A DNA stretch of 64,000 nt from Natronosalvus caseinilyticus (GCF_017357105.1 NZ_CP071596.1:3720001-3784000); one strand, 5' to 3'. Shown: positions 33,247 to 42,881, counted from the stretch's first letter. The notes: a model not told the origin generated them from the sequence alone. Numbers and translations are program-made.

Positions 33247-33589
33247 CCGCGCGTACGCCGAAGCTCACCGCCTACGCCCAGTGGAACTCTGTGCGACGAA
33301 TCGTGTCGGCGATACGACGGGCGGCGATAGCGAGCAGCGACGGCGAGTAAGGGACCGAGCAGCCAGCAGGACAGTAAGGGGGAGCGGCGGCTCACAATCT
33401 GAACTCGAGCGCTCCGAGCGTCGGCGTCAGATAATGGCACGGCTCTCGAGTCGTCGGTACTGGGGAGGTCCGATCACCGAGCACCGGTTTCCGAGCCCGA
33501 GGAACTCTATCTCGAGTGGCGTCACGAACCGATCGGCTTCCGCCGGACGGAACGCGACCTTTTTGCGGCCGGTCCGAGAATCGCCGTCC
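33247..33589. other. 343-bp gap upstream of the nucleoside phosphorylase gene
   Basis: There is no convincing reading frame. The only clear signal is a T-run (CCTTTTTGCGG, about 33558) 25-32 bp before the phosphorylase ATG, suited to a leaderless promoter. The rest is GC-rich and featureless to the eye. Confidence 0.5.
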
Positions 33590-34318
33590 ATGGCAACCCA
33601 ACCGCACCTGCTCGTCGACGACGGTGACGTCCACGACATCGCGCTGATTCCGGGCGACCCGGGACGCGTCGACCGCATCGCGAGTCACTGCGACGAATCC
33701 GAGACGATCGCTCAGAACCGCGAGTACAAGGTCGTCAACGCCGTCTACGACGACCGCGAACTGACCATCTGTTCGACCGGCATCGGCTGCCCCTCGGCGG
33801 CCATCGCGCTCGAGGAACTGTCGAACGTCGGCGTCGAGACGTTCGTCCGCGTCGGAACGACCGGTGCTCTCCAGCAAGAGATCGAGATTGGCGACATGAT
33901 CGTCGCGACCGGCGCCGCCAAGAACGAGGGCACCTCGAAACGCTACGAGGACGTGGAGTACCCGGCCGTGCCGGACTACGAGGTTCTCACGGCGCTGGTC
34001 GACGGCGCGGAGGAAAACGGCGAGGACGTCCACGTCGGCCCCATCGCCAGCGACGACGCCTACTACGCCGAGACGGACGAGTACGTCGAGAACTGGGAGG
34101 CCGCCGACCTGCTCTCGGTCGAGATGGAAGCCGCGGCCGTGTTCACCCTCGCGCGACGCAAGGGGCTCCGCGCCGGCGCCATCTGCACCGTTGACGGGAA
34201 CCTCGTGAAGGGCACCCAGAAGGGGACCGACACCGAGGACAACGAACTGCCCGAGAAGGCCAAAAACAACGTCGCTCGAGCGATCGACATCGCGCTCGAG
34301 GCGACGACAAACCTGTAG
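33590..34318 (+). CDS. Nucleoside phosphorylase, uridine-phosphorylase-like
   Basis: This 242-residue PNP/UDP family enzyme splits a nucleoside with phosphate to base plus ribose 1-phosphate. Typical segments are IALIPGDPGRVDRIA (phosphate loop), VNAVYDDRELTICSTGIGCP, FVRVGTTGALQQEIEIGD and LLSVEMEAAAVFTLAR, the last carrying the ribose-binding Met-Glu pair. Together with the PfkB kinase and ribose-1,5-bisphosphate isomerase nearby it would feed nucleoside ribose to ribulose 1,5-bisphosphate. Base preference is not certain; uridine fits the family best. ATG at 33590 is placed by a T-rich promoter box. Confidence 0.93.
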   Translation: MATQPHLLVDDGDVHDIALIPGDPGRVDRIASHCDESETIAQNREYKVVNAVYDDRELTICSTGIGCPSAAIALEELSNVGVETFVRVGTTGALQQEIEIGDMIVATGAAKNEGTSKRYEDVEYPAVPDYEVLTALVDGAEENGEDVHVGPIASDDAYYAETDEYVENWEAADLLSVEMEAAAVFTLARRKGLRAGAICTVDGNLVKGTQKGTDTEDNELPEKAKNNVARAIDIALEATTNL

Positions 34319-34488
34319 CCGAGGTCGCTGCGATATTCGAGAGTCCCATCGCGGACGCTCCCTTCGTTTGGCGACTTCTTATGCTGACTCGAGCGACGAC
34401 TACCATTATCTCGAGCGTATGCCTGGAGGATCTCGAGCGTACTCGAGGACGATTCCGCAGTGGGCGGGCGGGTCCGCGCGTCTCGCGT

Positions 34489-34992
34489 TCACAGGTACCG
34501 TTCCATCTCGTAGTCGCCACGGTTGCGCGCCGTCGTCTCGAACCCGGCCGATCGGTAGAGGTTCATCGCGATGCGATTGTTCCGGTCGACGGTCAGCCAG
34601 ACGTTGGTCACGCCGTTTTCCCGACCGTACTCGAGCAAACGACCGATGAGTTGCGTCCCGATCCCCGCCGACTGGTACGCCGGCCGGACGAAGATCGCCA
34701 GCTCGGCCCGGTCGTCGAACGGAACCAGGACGGCATGACCGACCACGTCGCCTCGATGGCGCGCGACGACGTGGAGCCCCTGGTCCAGGAGTCCGTCGAT
34801 CCACTCGCGTACCCGGGGCTCGCCCCGCGGTGGAAGCCCCTGTGATCGCGATTCGTCGTCGAAGTGGGTGTACATCTCGACCAGCGGTTCGCGGCCGCCA
34901 GCGTACGCGTCGACGGTGATCGATCGCTCTGCGCGATCCGTAAACGTCGTCGGGGGCGAGGATCGTCGGTGCTGATCGGTGGCGATGACCAT
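34489..34992 (-). CDS. GNAT-family N-acetyltransferase
   Basis: This 167-residue acetyl-CoA-dependent enzyme has the acetyl-CoA loop (motif A) AIFVRPAYQSAGIGTQLIGR, with QSAGIG in the usual Q/RxxGxG/A position. The C-terminal part WLTVDRNNRIAMNLYRSAG is motif B. The acceptor is unknown. The gene is divergent from tfb and convergent with the phosphorylase gene. Confidence 0.9.
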   Translation of the reverse strand: MVIATDQHRRSSPPTTFTDRAERSITVDAYAGGREPLVEMYTHFDDESRSQGLPPRGEPRVREWIDGLLDQGLHVVARHRGDVVGHAVLVPFDDRAELAIFVRPAYQSAGIGTQLIGRLLEYGRENGVTNVWLTVDRNNRIAMNLYRSAGFETTARNRGDYEMERYL

Positions 34993-35200
34993 ACGTTCGC
35001 TTCGGGCGACACGGTCCTAAGCCTGGCTCGCGTTCCCAGTCCCTGGGAGACGAGGGTTTGCGGGGTCAGTTCGCCGAATCCGTCGGTTCCACGTGTATCG
35101 TTTGAGCTGCGAGGGCAGTTGACTCGAGGAGCAGTCGGCGGCCACAGTTCGAGAGCGGAAACGAGCGAGTTTCGGCGAGTAACTGTCAGAAGACCGGACA

Positions 35201-35215
35201 GAGGGCTTAACCCTC
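35201..35215 (+). promoter_or_regulatory. Promoter palindrome of tfb
   Basis: GAGGG-CTTAA-CCCTC is a perfect inverted repeat around a TATA-like CTTAA, 26-40 bp before the TFB start. The palindrome would let a dimeric protein compete directly with TBP, for example TFB autoregulation. Confidence 0.4.
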
Positions 35216-35240
35216 CCCGTCGCATTCAGGGAGATATCCG

Positions 35241-36209
35241 ATGATACGCCCCACCCGCGAACGAGAGCAATCCGCGACGTCGGCGACGAAAGAAACGGAC
35301 TCGACTCAGTCGACGGTCAAACAGTGTCCGGAGTGTGAGTCCGAGTCGCTCGTCACGAGCGATGGGGGGAGCGAAATCAGTTGCGAGCGGTGTGGGCTGA
35401 TCGTCGAGGAATCCCGGATCGACCGCGGGCCGGAGTGGCGGGCGTTCAACGCAGCCGAGCGCGACAGCAAGTCGCGTGTCGGCGCACCGACGACCCAGAC
35501 GATGCACGACAAGGGGCTGACGACGGCCATCGACTGGAAGGACAAGGACGCCTACGGCCGCTCGCTCTCCTCGGAGAAACGAAGTCAGATGCATCGCCTG
35601 CGCAAGTGGCAAGAGCGCATCCGGACCAAGGACGCGGGCGAGCGCAACCTGCAGTTCGCCCTCTCCGAGATCGACCGGATGTCCTCGGCGATGGGCATTC
35701 CACGATCCGTCCGCGAGGTCGCCTGCATGCTCTATCGCCGAGCGCTCCAGGAGGACCTCATCCGCGGGCGGTCCATCGAGGGCGTCGCCACCTCGGCGCT
35801 GTACGCCGCCTGCCGAATCGAGGGCATCCCGCGGAGCCTCGAGGAGGTCGCCGCCGTCTCGCGGGTCGACCGCAAGGAGATCGGTCGTACCTACCGTTAC
35901 GTGGCTCAGGAACTCGGCCTGGGCATGGAGCCCGTCGACCCGAAGAAGTACGTTCCCCGATTCTGTTCGGAACTCGAGCTCTCCGAGGAGGTCCAGGCGA
36001 AGGCCAACGAGATCATCGACGTCACCGCCGAGAAGGGGCTTCTCTCCGGAAAATCGCCGACGGGTTACGCTGCCGCGGCCATCTACGCCGCCTCGCTGCT
36101 CTGCAACGAGAAGAAGACCCAGCGAGAGGTCGCCAACGTCGCGCAGGTGACCGAGGTGACGATCCGCAACCGATACCAGGAGCAGATCGAGGCGGTCGGA
36201 CTGTACTGA
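35241..36209 (+). CDS. tfb: Transcription initiation factor IIB
   Basis: This 322-residue TFB recruits RNA polymerase to TBP-bound promoters. The N-terminal zinc ribbon has Cys in CPECESESLVTSDGG and ISCERCGLIVEES. The B-reader region follows in GPEWRAFNAAERDSKSRVG. Two cyclin folds occupy about 120-320, with AFALSEIDRMSSAMGIP and the second repeat beginning KYVPRFCSELELSEEV. It ends in the DNA-contacting helix REVANVAQVTEVTIRNRYQE. Halophiles carry several TFBs; this is one of them, with no linked TBP. Confidence 0.96.
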   Translation: MIRPTREREQSATSATKETDSTQSTVKQCPECESESLVTSDGGSEISCERCGLIVEESRIDRGPEWRAFNAAERDSKSRVGAPTTQTMHDKGLTTAIDWKDKDAYGRSLSSEKRSQMHRLRKWQERIRTKDAGERNLQFALSEIDRMSSAMGIPRSVREVACMLYRRALQEDLIRGRSIEGVATSALYAACRIEGIPRSLEEVAAVSRVDRKEIGRTYRYVAQELGLGMEPVDPKKYVPRFCSELELSEEVQAKANEIIDVTAEKGLLSGKSPTGYAAAAIYAASLLCNEKKTQREVANVAQVTEVTIRNRYQEQIEAVGLY

Positions 36210-36262
36210 CACTCGAGCGAAACACCGCCAGCGAACCCATTTTTATATCAGTGAAGATATAC

Positions 36263-36285
36263 GTGTCTGACGTACGTTTAAGTAT
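36263..36285 (+). promoter_or_regulatory. smc operon promoter with GTGTCTGACGTA box
   Basis: GTGTCTGACGTA (36263-36274) stands directly in front of a TATA-like TTTAAGTA (36278-36285), which is 22-29 bp before the ATG at 36307. The box ends 33 nt before the ATG base, exactly as in the promoter at 57151. A second TATA (TTTTATAT, 36241-36248) lies further upstream. Confidence 0.6.
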
Positions 36286-36306
36286 CGAGAACAGTCCCTA
36301 GTAGGT

Positions 36307-36630
36307 ATGCCGAAAAACCGCGTCGAGCGACTCGAGGCGACCGTGAAGGAACTCGAGTCCACCGTGGAGGGACTGACCGAAGAACTCGTCGAATCGAAAG
36401 AACGGATCCGCGTGCTCGAGGCCGAGTTGGATACCGAAATCCCGACGCGCGTCCCGGAGCGACGCCAGTCGGCTGACGTCGAGGCCGAGACCGAGGGCGA
36501 CGAGACGCCGGAAGCCGCCCAGAACGACGTCGCCGAGGCGGCCGCGGAAGCCGACGGCGTCGAGGAAGAAGACGAAGCGCTCGAGGGCGAACCAGAAGAC
36601 TCAGGTACCGACGACATTATTGTCGCATAA
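36307..36630 (+). CDS. Coiled-coil protein preceding smc, DUF7518-like
   Basis: This 107-residue protein has a first half that is a heptad coiled coil (LEATVKELESTVEGLTEELV and onward). The second half is an acidic Ala/Glu-rich tail ending GTDDIIVA. It matches a halophile family usually found directly upstream of smc (DUF7518 from memory). The smc gene follows after 57 bp. A role as accessory factor of the SMC complex is inferred from this constant linkage; the length is too short to be ScpB. Confidence 0.8.
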   Translation: MPKNRVERLEATVKELESTVEGLTEELVESKERIRVLEAELDTEIPTRVPERRQSADVEAETEGDETPEAAQNDVAEAAAEADGVEEEDEALEGEPEDSGTDDIIVA

Positions 36631-36687
36631 CTCGTCGACTCGCCCGACTCACGTCGGCGGTCGACGCCCGCTCTACGGAGATCTCGA

Positions 36688-39600
36688 ATGCACATCAAGG
36701 CGCTCGTCCTGGACAATTTCAAGAGTTTCGGCCGAAAGACGAAGATCCCCTTCTACGAGGACTTCACCGTCGTCACGGGCCCGAACGGCTCCGGCAAGTC
36801 GAACATCATCGACGCCGTCCTCTTCGCACTCGGCCTGGCTCGCACCCGCGGGATCAGGGCCGAGAAACTCACCGACCTGATCTACAACCCGGGCCACGAC
36901 GGCGAAGGAGAGTCGTCCGGCCCGCGCGAAGCGATCGTCGAGGTCATCCTCGACAATAGCGACGAGACGCTGACGCGCTCGCAGGTCGTCAACGCCGCCG
37001 GCAGCGACGACGTCGGCGACTGCGAGGAGATCCGCATCCGTCGTCGGATCAAGCGCACCGAGGACAACTACTACTCCTACTACTATCTCAACGACCGCTC
37101 GGTCAACCTCTCGGACATCCAGGACCTGCTCGCCCAGGCCGGCGTCACCCCCGAGGGCTACAACGTCGTCATGCAGGGCGACGTCACCGAGATCATCAAC
37201 ATGACGCCGTACAACCGGCGCCAGATCATCGACGAAATCGCCGGCGTCGCCGAGTTCGACGCCAAGAAGGAGGACGCCTTCGGCGAACTCGAGATCGTTC
37301 AGGAACGCATCGACGAGGCCGAGTTGCGCATCGGCGAGAAGCGCGACCGCCTCGCCCAGCTCGAGGACGAGCGCCAGACGGCGCTTCGCTACCGCCGACT
37401 CCGCGAGGAAAAAGAGGAGTACGAGGGGTATCTCAAGGCGAGCGAACTCGAGGACAAGCGCGAGGAACTCGCGGGCGTCGAGGAGAAGATCGACGGCCTC
37501 GAGGGCGACCTCGAAGCGCTCCAGCGCGAACTCGACGAGCGCCAGGGGACGGTACTCAGGCTCGAAGAGGACCTCGAGGATCTCAACGCCGAAATCGAGC
37601 GCAAGGGCGAGGACGAGCAGTTGCGGATCAAAAGCGAGATCGAATCCGTCAAGGGCGAAATCTCCCGCCTCGAGGATCGCATCGAGGCGACGACCGAGCG
37701 GATCGAGGAGGCCGAATCCACTCGGCGAGAGGCGTTCGTCCAGATCGACCGCAAACAGGAACAGGTCGCCGACCTCGAAGACGAGATGCGCGAGTACAAA
37801 CTCGAGAAGGCCTCGCTCACGTCCGAAGTGCAGGAACGCGAGAGCGAGGTCGAACGTCTCGAGGCCGAGATCGACGACGTCGACACGGAGTACGACGAGG
37901 TCAAAGCCGACCTCCGGGAGCGAAAGGACGAACTCGAAACGGCGAAGACCGAGAAGAACGACCTCCAGCGCGAGCAGGATCGGCTGCTCGACGAGGCCCG
38001 TCGCCGCTCGAACGAGGTGAGCGAAACCGAGGCCGAGATCGAAGCCCTCCAGGAATCGATCCCCGAAATCGAGACCCAGCGCAAGGATCTCGAGCGCGAA
38101 CTCCAGAAGGCCGAGGCCAACCGCGAGAACATCACGGGCGTCGTCGAGGACCTGCGCGAGGAGAAGCGCGAACTGCAGGCGAAACTCGAGGAGATCGACG
38201 ACGAGTTACAGGCCAAACAGGCCGAGTACGCCGAACTCGAGGCCAACGCGGGCGAGAGCGGCGACTCCTCGTTCGGCCGAGCGGTGACGACGATCCAGAA
38301 CGCGGCTATCGACGGCGTCCACGGCCCCGTCGCCGAGCTGGGCAGCGTGAGCGGCGAGTACGCCGTCGCCTGTGAAACCGCGGCGGGCGGCCGACTGGCG
38401 AACGTGGTCGTCGACGACGACGTGATCGGCCAGCAGTGCATCGAGTACCTCAAGTCGCGCAACGCCGGGCGAGCGACGTTCCTCCCGATCACGAAGATGC
38501 GCTCACGGGGGCTGCCGAACGCGCCCTCGGATCCGGGAGTTGTCGACTTCGCGTACAACCTCGTCGACTTCGACGACCAGTACGCGGGCATCTTCTCGTA
38601 CGTCCTCGGGGACACGCTCGTCGTCGAGGACATCGAGACCGCCCGAGCGTACATGGGCGACTACCGTATGGTCACCCTCGACGGCGACCTCGTCGAGAAG
38701 AGCGGGGCGATGACCGGTGGCTCCCGGAAGGGATCCAGGTACTCGTTCACCAGCGGCGGGAAGGGACAACTCGAGCGCGTCGCGACCCAGATCACCCAGC
38801 TCCAGGACGAGAAACAGTCCGTCCGGAGCGATCTCCGCGGGGTCGAAGAGCGCCTCGACGACGCCCGCGACCGCCAGACCGACGCCGCCGACGAGGTGCG
38901 CTCGATCGAGGCCGAACTCGAGAAGCTAGACGAGAAACGAGCGCGCATCGAGGGCGACGTCGAGGATCTCGAGACGAAACTCGAGGACCTCGAGGACGAG
39001 CGCGAGTCCGTCGACGAGCGAATGACCGAAATCGCCGACGAGATCGAGGCGACCACGGGAGAGATCGACGAGATTCAGGCCGCCATCGACGACCTCGAGA
39101 CCGAACTCGCCGACTCGAAGATCCCCGAACTCACCGCCCAGATCGAGGACCTCGAGGCCGAAATCGACGAGCGAGAAGAGCGGATGGACGCCCTCGACAC
39201 GAAGCTCAACGAACTCGGCCTCGAGAAGCAGTACGCCGAGGACGCCATCGAGGACCTCCACGACGACATCGAGACGGCCCAGAACCGCAAGGCCGAACTC
39301 GAGTCGACCATCGAGGAGTGCGAGGCCGCCATCGAGGACAAACGCGGGGAGCTCGAGGAAAAGCGCGAGGCCGTCGCGGAACTCGAGGACGAGTTAGCCG
39401 AACTCAAAGGCGAACGGTCGGAGGTCAAGGAGGCCGTCTCGGAGGCCCGAACGGCCCGGGACCAGCAACAAGATCGCGTCAACGCCGTCGAGAGCAAACT
39501 CGAGTCCGCCCGCGAGCGCGCCGGCGCACTCGAGTGGGAGATCGACGCCCTCGAGGAGGAAGTCGGCGAGTACGACCCCGAAGACGTCCCCGACCACGAC

Positions 39601-40278
39601 ACCGTCGTCGAGATGGTCGAGTTGCTCGAGGCCGACATGGAAGCGCTCGAGCCGGTGAACATGCTAGCGATCGACGAGTACGACGAGGTGCGCTCGGACC
39701 TCGACGACCTCGAGGAGGGACGGGAGACGCTGGTCGAGGAAGCGGAGGGTATCCGCGAGCGAATCGAACAGTACGAGACCCAGAAGAAGCGGACGTTCAT
39801 GGAGTCCTACGACGCAATCGCCGAGCACTTCACCGACATCTTCGAGAAGCTCTCGGAGGGGACGGGGACGCTCCACCTCGAGGACGAGGACGACCCGTTC
39901 GAGGGCGGCCTGACGATGAAGGCTCAGCCAGGCGACAAGCCCATCCAGCGCCTGGACGCGATGTCCGGTGGCGAGAAGTCCCTGACCGCGCTGGCGTTCA
40001 TCTTCGCCATCCAGCGTCACAACCCGGCGCCGTTTTACGCCCTCGACGAGGTCGACGCGTTCCTCGACGCGGTCAACGCCGAGCGCGTCGGCCAGATGGT
40101 CGACGAACTCGCGGGTCGGGCCCAGTTCGTGGTCGTCTCTCACCGCTCGGCGATGCTCGATCGGTCCGAGCGAGCCATCGGCGTCACAATGCAACAGGAC
40201 AACGTCTCGGCCGTGACTGGGATCGACCTGAGCGGCGACGGAGACGGAGACGGCGAAGAGGTCCCGGCAGATGACTGA
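36688..40278 (+). CDS. smc: Chromosome segregation ATPase SMC
   Basis: This full-length 1196-residue SMC has Walker A GPNGSGKSNIID at 31-42 and a Q-loop further on in YYYLNDRSVNLSDIQ. It then has a long coiled coil, a hinge domain (about 520-690, with FGRAVTTIQNAAIDGVHG and NAGRATFLPITKM), a returning coiled coil, the signature LDAMSGGEKSLTALAFIFAI and Walker B FYALDEVDAFLD. It forms a ring that organises and separates chromosomes. The C terminus ends in a short Gly/Asp-rich tail. Its last codons overlap scpA by 8 bp, so the two are translationally coupled. Confidence 0.97.
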   Translation: MHIKALVLDNFKSFGRKTKIPFYEDFTVVTGPNGSGKSNIIDAVLFALGLARTRGIRAEKLTDLIYNPGHDGEGESSGPREAIVEVILDNSDETLTRSQVVNAAGSDDVGDCEEIRIRRRIKRTEDNYYSYYYLNDRSVNLSDIQDLLAQAGVTPEGYNVVMQGDVTEIINMTPYNRRQIIDEIAGVAEFDAKKEDAFGELEIVQERIDEAELRIGEKRDRLAQLEDERQTALRYRRLREEKEEYEGYLKASELEDKREELAGVEEKIDGLEGDLEALQRELDERQGTVLRLEEDLEDLNAEIERKGEDEQLRIKSEIESVKGEISRLEDRIEATTERIEEAESTRREAFVQIDRKQEQVADLEDEMREYKLEKASLTSEVQERESEVERLEAEIDDVDTEYDEVKADLRERKDELETAKTEKNDLQREQDRLLDEARRRSNEVSETEAEIEALQESIPEIETQRKDLERELQKAEANRENITGVVEDLREEKRELQAKLEEIDDELQAKQAEYAELEANAGESGDSSFGRAVTTIQNAAIDGVHGPVAELGSVSGEYAVACETAAGGRLANVVVDDDVIGQQCIEYLKSRNAGRATFLPITKMRSRGLPNAPSDPGVVDFAYNLVDFDDQYAGIFSYVLGDTLVVEDIETARAYMGDYRMVTLDGDLVEKSGAMTGGSRKGSRYSFTSGGKGQLERVATQITQLQDEKQSVRSDLRGVEERLDDARDRQTDAADEVRSIEAELEKLDEKRARIEGDVEDLETKLEDLEDERESVDERMTEIADEIEATTGEIDEIQAAIDDLETELADSKIPELTAQIEDLEAEIDEREERMDALDTKLNELGLEKQYAEDAIEDLHDDIETAQNRKAELESTIEECEAAIEDKRGELEEKREAVAELEDELAELKGERSEVKEAVSEARTARDQQQDRVNAVESKLESARERAGALEWEIDALEEEVGEYDPEDVPDHDTVVEMVELLEADMEALEPVNMLAIDEYDEVRSDLDDLEEGRETLVEEAEGIRERIEQYETQKKRTFMESYDAIAEHFTDIFEKLSEGTGTLHLEDEDDPFEGGLTMKAQPGDKPIQRLDAMSGGEKSLTALAFIFAIQRHNPAPFYALDEVDAFLDAVNAERVGQMVDELAGRAQFVVVSHRSAMLDRSERAIGVTMQQDNVSAVTGIDLSGDGDGDGEEVPADD

Positions 40279-41290
40279 CGGCGACAGCGAGAACGACATC
40301 CCGCTGCAGATCGCCGGTCACGAGGATCGCGAGCGGCCGGGGTCTGATGGGAACTCGAGAGTCGGGGAGTCGGTCCTCGCGTTCGACGAGAGCGAGATCA
40401 CTGGCTCGGATACCAGGGAGGACCTCGAGACGGCGGGCGATGGCGGAGACGACGGGGGCGAGAGCAAGGACGAGGCTGGGAACGAAGGCGAAGACGAAGA
40501 CGAGGTCGAACCCGTCGAACTCCTCGTCCAGCTCGCCAAAGACGGCGAGATCGACCCCTGGGACATCGACATCGTCGCCGTCACCGACAAGTTCCTCGAG
40601 GTACTCGACGACGCCGACCTCCGAACGTCGGGGCGGGCGCTGTTCTACGCGAGCGTCCTCCTCCGGATGAAGAGCGACGAACTGTTCGCCCCCGACCAGC
40701 CCGAGGAAGAGGAACTCCCGCCCTGGGAGGCCCCCTTCACCGACGACGCGGCGATGGAGGACGCGGCGCCGGGCTTCGACCCCATCGAGAGCCTCGAAGC
40801 CGAGATGGATCGTCGCCTCGAGCGCAAGCACGCCCGCGGGAAGCCCGAGACGCTGGACGAACTGGTGCGAGAGCTCCGGGACGCCGAGCGCGGCACCTGG
40901 TGGAAGTCCTCCAGGAGTTACGACACGAGTGGTTCCCCGCACGGGTACGGCCGCGGGATGCAGGAGCTGAGCTACCACTCGGGGGACGACTTCCGAGTGG
41001 ACGACGAGCCGACGGCCGACGACGTGACTCACACGGCTCACGAGGAGGACATCGAGGCCGTCATCGACGACGTCGAGGCCGAAATCGAGTCCCACTACGA
41101 GAAGGGGCGCGACGAAGTACTGTACGCTGAGATCGATCACGTGGGCGGCACCCGCGTGATGACCTACCTCGCGTTGCTGTTTCTGGCCCACCGCGGGCGG
41201 CTGGTTCTCGAGCAGGACGAGTTATTCGGCGACCTCTGGATCGCACCCGTGACGCCGGAGCCCGAGGTCGAGGAAGCGGTCGCGGATTGA
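40271..41290 (+). CDS. scpA: Segregation and condensation protein ScpA (kleisin)
   Basis: This 339-residue kleisin bridges the SMC heads. After a halophile-specific acidic N-terminal extension of about 80 residues, the ScpA fold begins with VEPVELLVQLAKDGEIDPWD, continues through RALFYASVLLRMKSDELFA, and ends with a winged helix in VMTYLALLFLAHRGRLVLEQ. The centre is acidic and probably flexible. It overlaps smc by 8 bp. No scpB follows, so the partner subunit, if any, is elsewhere or replaced. Confidence 0.93.
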   Translation: MTDGDSENDIPLQIAGHEDRERPGSDGNSRVGESVLAFDESEITGSDTREDLETAGDGGDDGGESKDEAGNEGEDEDEVEPVELLVQLAKDGEIDPWDIDIVAVTDKFLEVLDDADLRTSGRALFYASVLLRMKSDELFAPDQPEEEELPPWEAPFTDDAAMEDAAPGFDPIESLEAEMDRRLERKHARGKPETLDELVRELRDAERGTWWKSSRSYDTSGSPHGYGRGMQELSYHSGDDFRVDDEPTADDVTHTAHEEDIEAVIDDVEAEIESHYEKGRDEVLYAEIDHVGGTRVMTYLALLFLAHRGRLVLEQDELFGDLWIAPVTPEPEVEEAVAD

Positions 41291-41395
41291 GCGGGACGGC
41301 TCGAGTTGGCTGTTTCTCCGGAAGTTGGACGGTCATCATCTCCAACGATTCGTTCCATCAGTACGCTGATTATGGCGCGAGCTCACGTGTCGGGT

Positions 41396-41989
41396 ATGTT
41401 CCCGGAACGTCTCGAGACCGACCGACTCGTTCTCGAGCGACTCTGTCACGAGAACGCCGATACGTTCGAACTGTACGACCGCTTTTCGGCTGGGGAGGCG
41501 GACGCCGAGGTGTTCGAGTACGTGCCGCAGGAGCCGTACCGGACGCCGAAGGACGCACTCGAGCAGATCGACGACGCAGAGGAACGGTGGAACGATTGCG
41601 AGGCCGCGGAGTACATCGTGCGGCCGAAGGAAGGCGAGGAAGGAGCGGGACAGCTTGCCGGAACGGCCCGACTGTACTGTGAGTGGAAGCGAGAGACGGG
41701 ACAGCTAGGGCTCATTCTCGCGAAGCCGTTCTGGGGACGCGGCTACTCGAGGGAACGTGCAGCGGCGCTGATGGAACTCGCCTTCGATCACCTCGACCTC
41801 GCGCTCGTCACGGCAGGGTACAACGACGGCAACGAGAAGTCGAGGCGAGCCATCGAGGCGTACGTCAACGCCCACGGCGGCCAGTACGACGGGGTGCTCA
41901 GGAACTGGGTGCCGATGAGCGACGGGGTCGACGACTTACACCGGTACACTGTTTTACGGGAACAGTACGAGCAAGCGGTTGTCGATTGA
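41396..41989 (+). CDS. GNAT-family N-acetyltransferase, RimJ/RimL-like
   Basis: This 197-residue protein resembles ribosomal-protein and amino-acid acetyltransferases: start MFPERLETDRLVLERL, GLILAKPFWGRGYSRERAAA for acetyl-CoA, FDHLDLALVTAGYNDGNEKS, and RRAIEAYVNAHGGQYDGVLR at the C terminus. The substrate is unknown. The start at 41396 matches the usual N terminus of the family; two upstream in-frame Met codons (41306, 41372) are less likely. Confidence 0.9.
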   Translation: MFPERLETDRLVLERLCHENADTFELYDRFSAGEADAEVFEYVPQEPYRTPKDALEQIDDAEERWNDCEAAEYIVRPKEGEEGAGQLAGTARLYCEWKRETGQLGLILAKPFWGRGYSRERAAALMELAFDHLDLALVTAGYNDGNEKSRRAIEAYVNAHGGQYDGVLRNWVPMSDGVDDLHRYTVLREQYEQAVVD

Positions 41990-42068
41990 TCGAGATGGAT
42001 CGCTCGAGTCGGCGCTATCGACCGGTGAAACACCTATCGGTGGACGTAGCGAACCGACATTGACGGGC

Positions 42069-42881
42069 ATGAACACAGCGTATTTCTGGCCCACACAAAA
42101 TATATCACTGTCAGTGGAGGAATTGTATCGAGGAAACACTTTGGACGAGAGCGAGACCACTTCCGTCGATCAGGTCGCGGCGGGTTACGACGTATTAGCG
42201 GAGAAGGCAGACGAGGATTTGAGACGCGAGGCGAGTCCGTGGGGCGACAGCCACTTCCAGCGCCACTATTCCTGGCCCGCCCTGCAACAGGCTCTCCCGG
42301 AACTCGATGACCGTCGGGTGTTGCTCGCCGGGTGCGGACGCGGGGATCACGTGGAGTGGTTCCGCGAGCAGGGTGCGACGGTAACCGGCGTGGACGTGAG
42401 CGAGGCAGCGATTCGGCGTGCACAAGAGCGATTCGACGACGAGGCGACCTTCTACCACGCCGATCTGACCGACCACCTGGAGTTCGACGACGACGATTCG
42501 TTCGACCTCCTAGTCAGCAATCTGGTGTTCAGCCACATCGAGGCATGGCGGCCTGTCTTCGAGGAATTTCACCGTTTGCTGGCCCCCGGTGGGATTCTCG
42601 TTATCGCGACTATCCACCCGCGATATATCCGTTCGGGCGCCGGTATCGAGAGCTACGACGAGACGACGAAGTTGATGAACGAGTGGCCAGGGGTCGAGAT
42701 TCCGACGTACTATCGCCCGATGAACGCGGTCGTCACCCCGTTTATCGAAGCCGGGTTTCGTCTCGAGGCGTTCGACGAACCGAAACCGCAGGAGTCGTAC
42801 GAGGAGCACTCCCCAGAGCGGTACGAGGACGCGTTACGACGGCCGGAACTACTCGTAATTCGAGCGCGAGCGGATCAGTAG
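42069..42881 (+). CDS. SAM-dependent methyltransferase, class I
   Basis: This protein of about 270 residues has motif I LLAGCGRGDHVEWFREQGA, motif II with acidic VTGVDVSEAAIRRAQERF, and motif IV FDLLVSNLVFSHIEAW. Then come FHRLLAPGGILVIATIHPRY and a halophile-type tail. The target molecule is not evident; relatives act on small molecules or quinones. The N-terminal 45 residues look unrelated to the fold. The chosen ATG at 42069 follows family length only loosely, and a GTG at 42114 is an alternative. Confidence 0.88.
   Translation: MNTAYFWPTQNISLSVEELYRGNTLDESETTSVDQVAAGYDVLAEKADEDLRREASPWGDSHFQRHYSWPALQQALPELDDRRVLLAGCGRGDHVEWFREQGATVTGVDVSEAAIRRAQERFDDEATFYHADLTDHLEFDDDDSFDLLVSNLVFSHIEAWRPVFEEFHRLLAPGGILVIATIHPRYIRSGAGIESYDETTKLMNEWPGVEIPTYYRPMNAVVTPFIEAGFRLEAFDEPKPQESYEEHSPERYEDALRRPELLVIRARADQ

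Noticed and set aside
38436-40274. 612-codon plus-strand frame within smc
   Set aside because: Arg-dominated out-of-frame reading of the SMC coiled coil.
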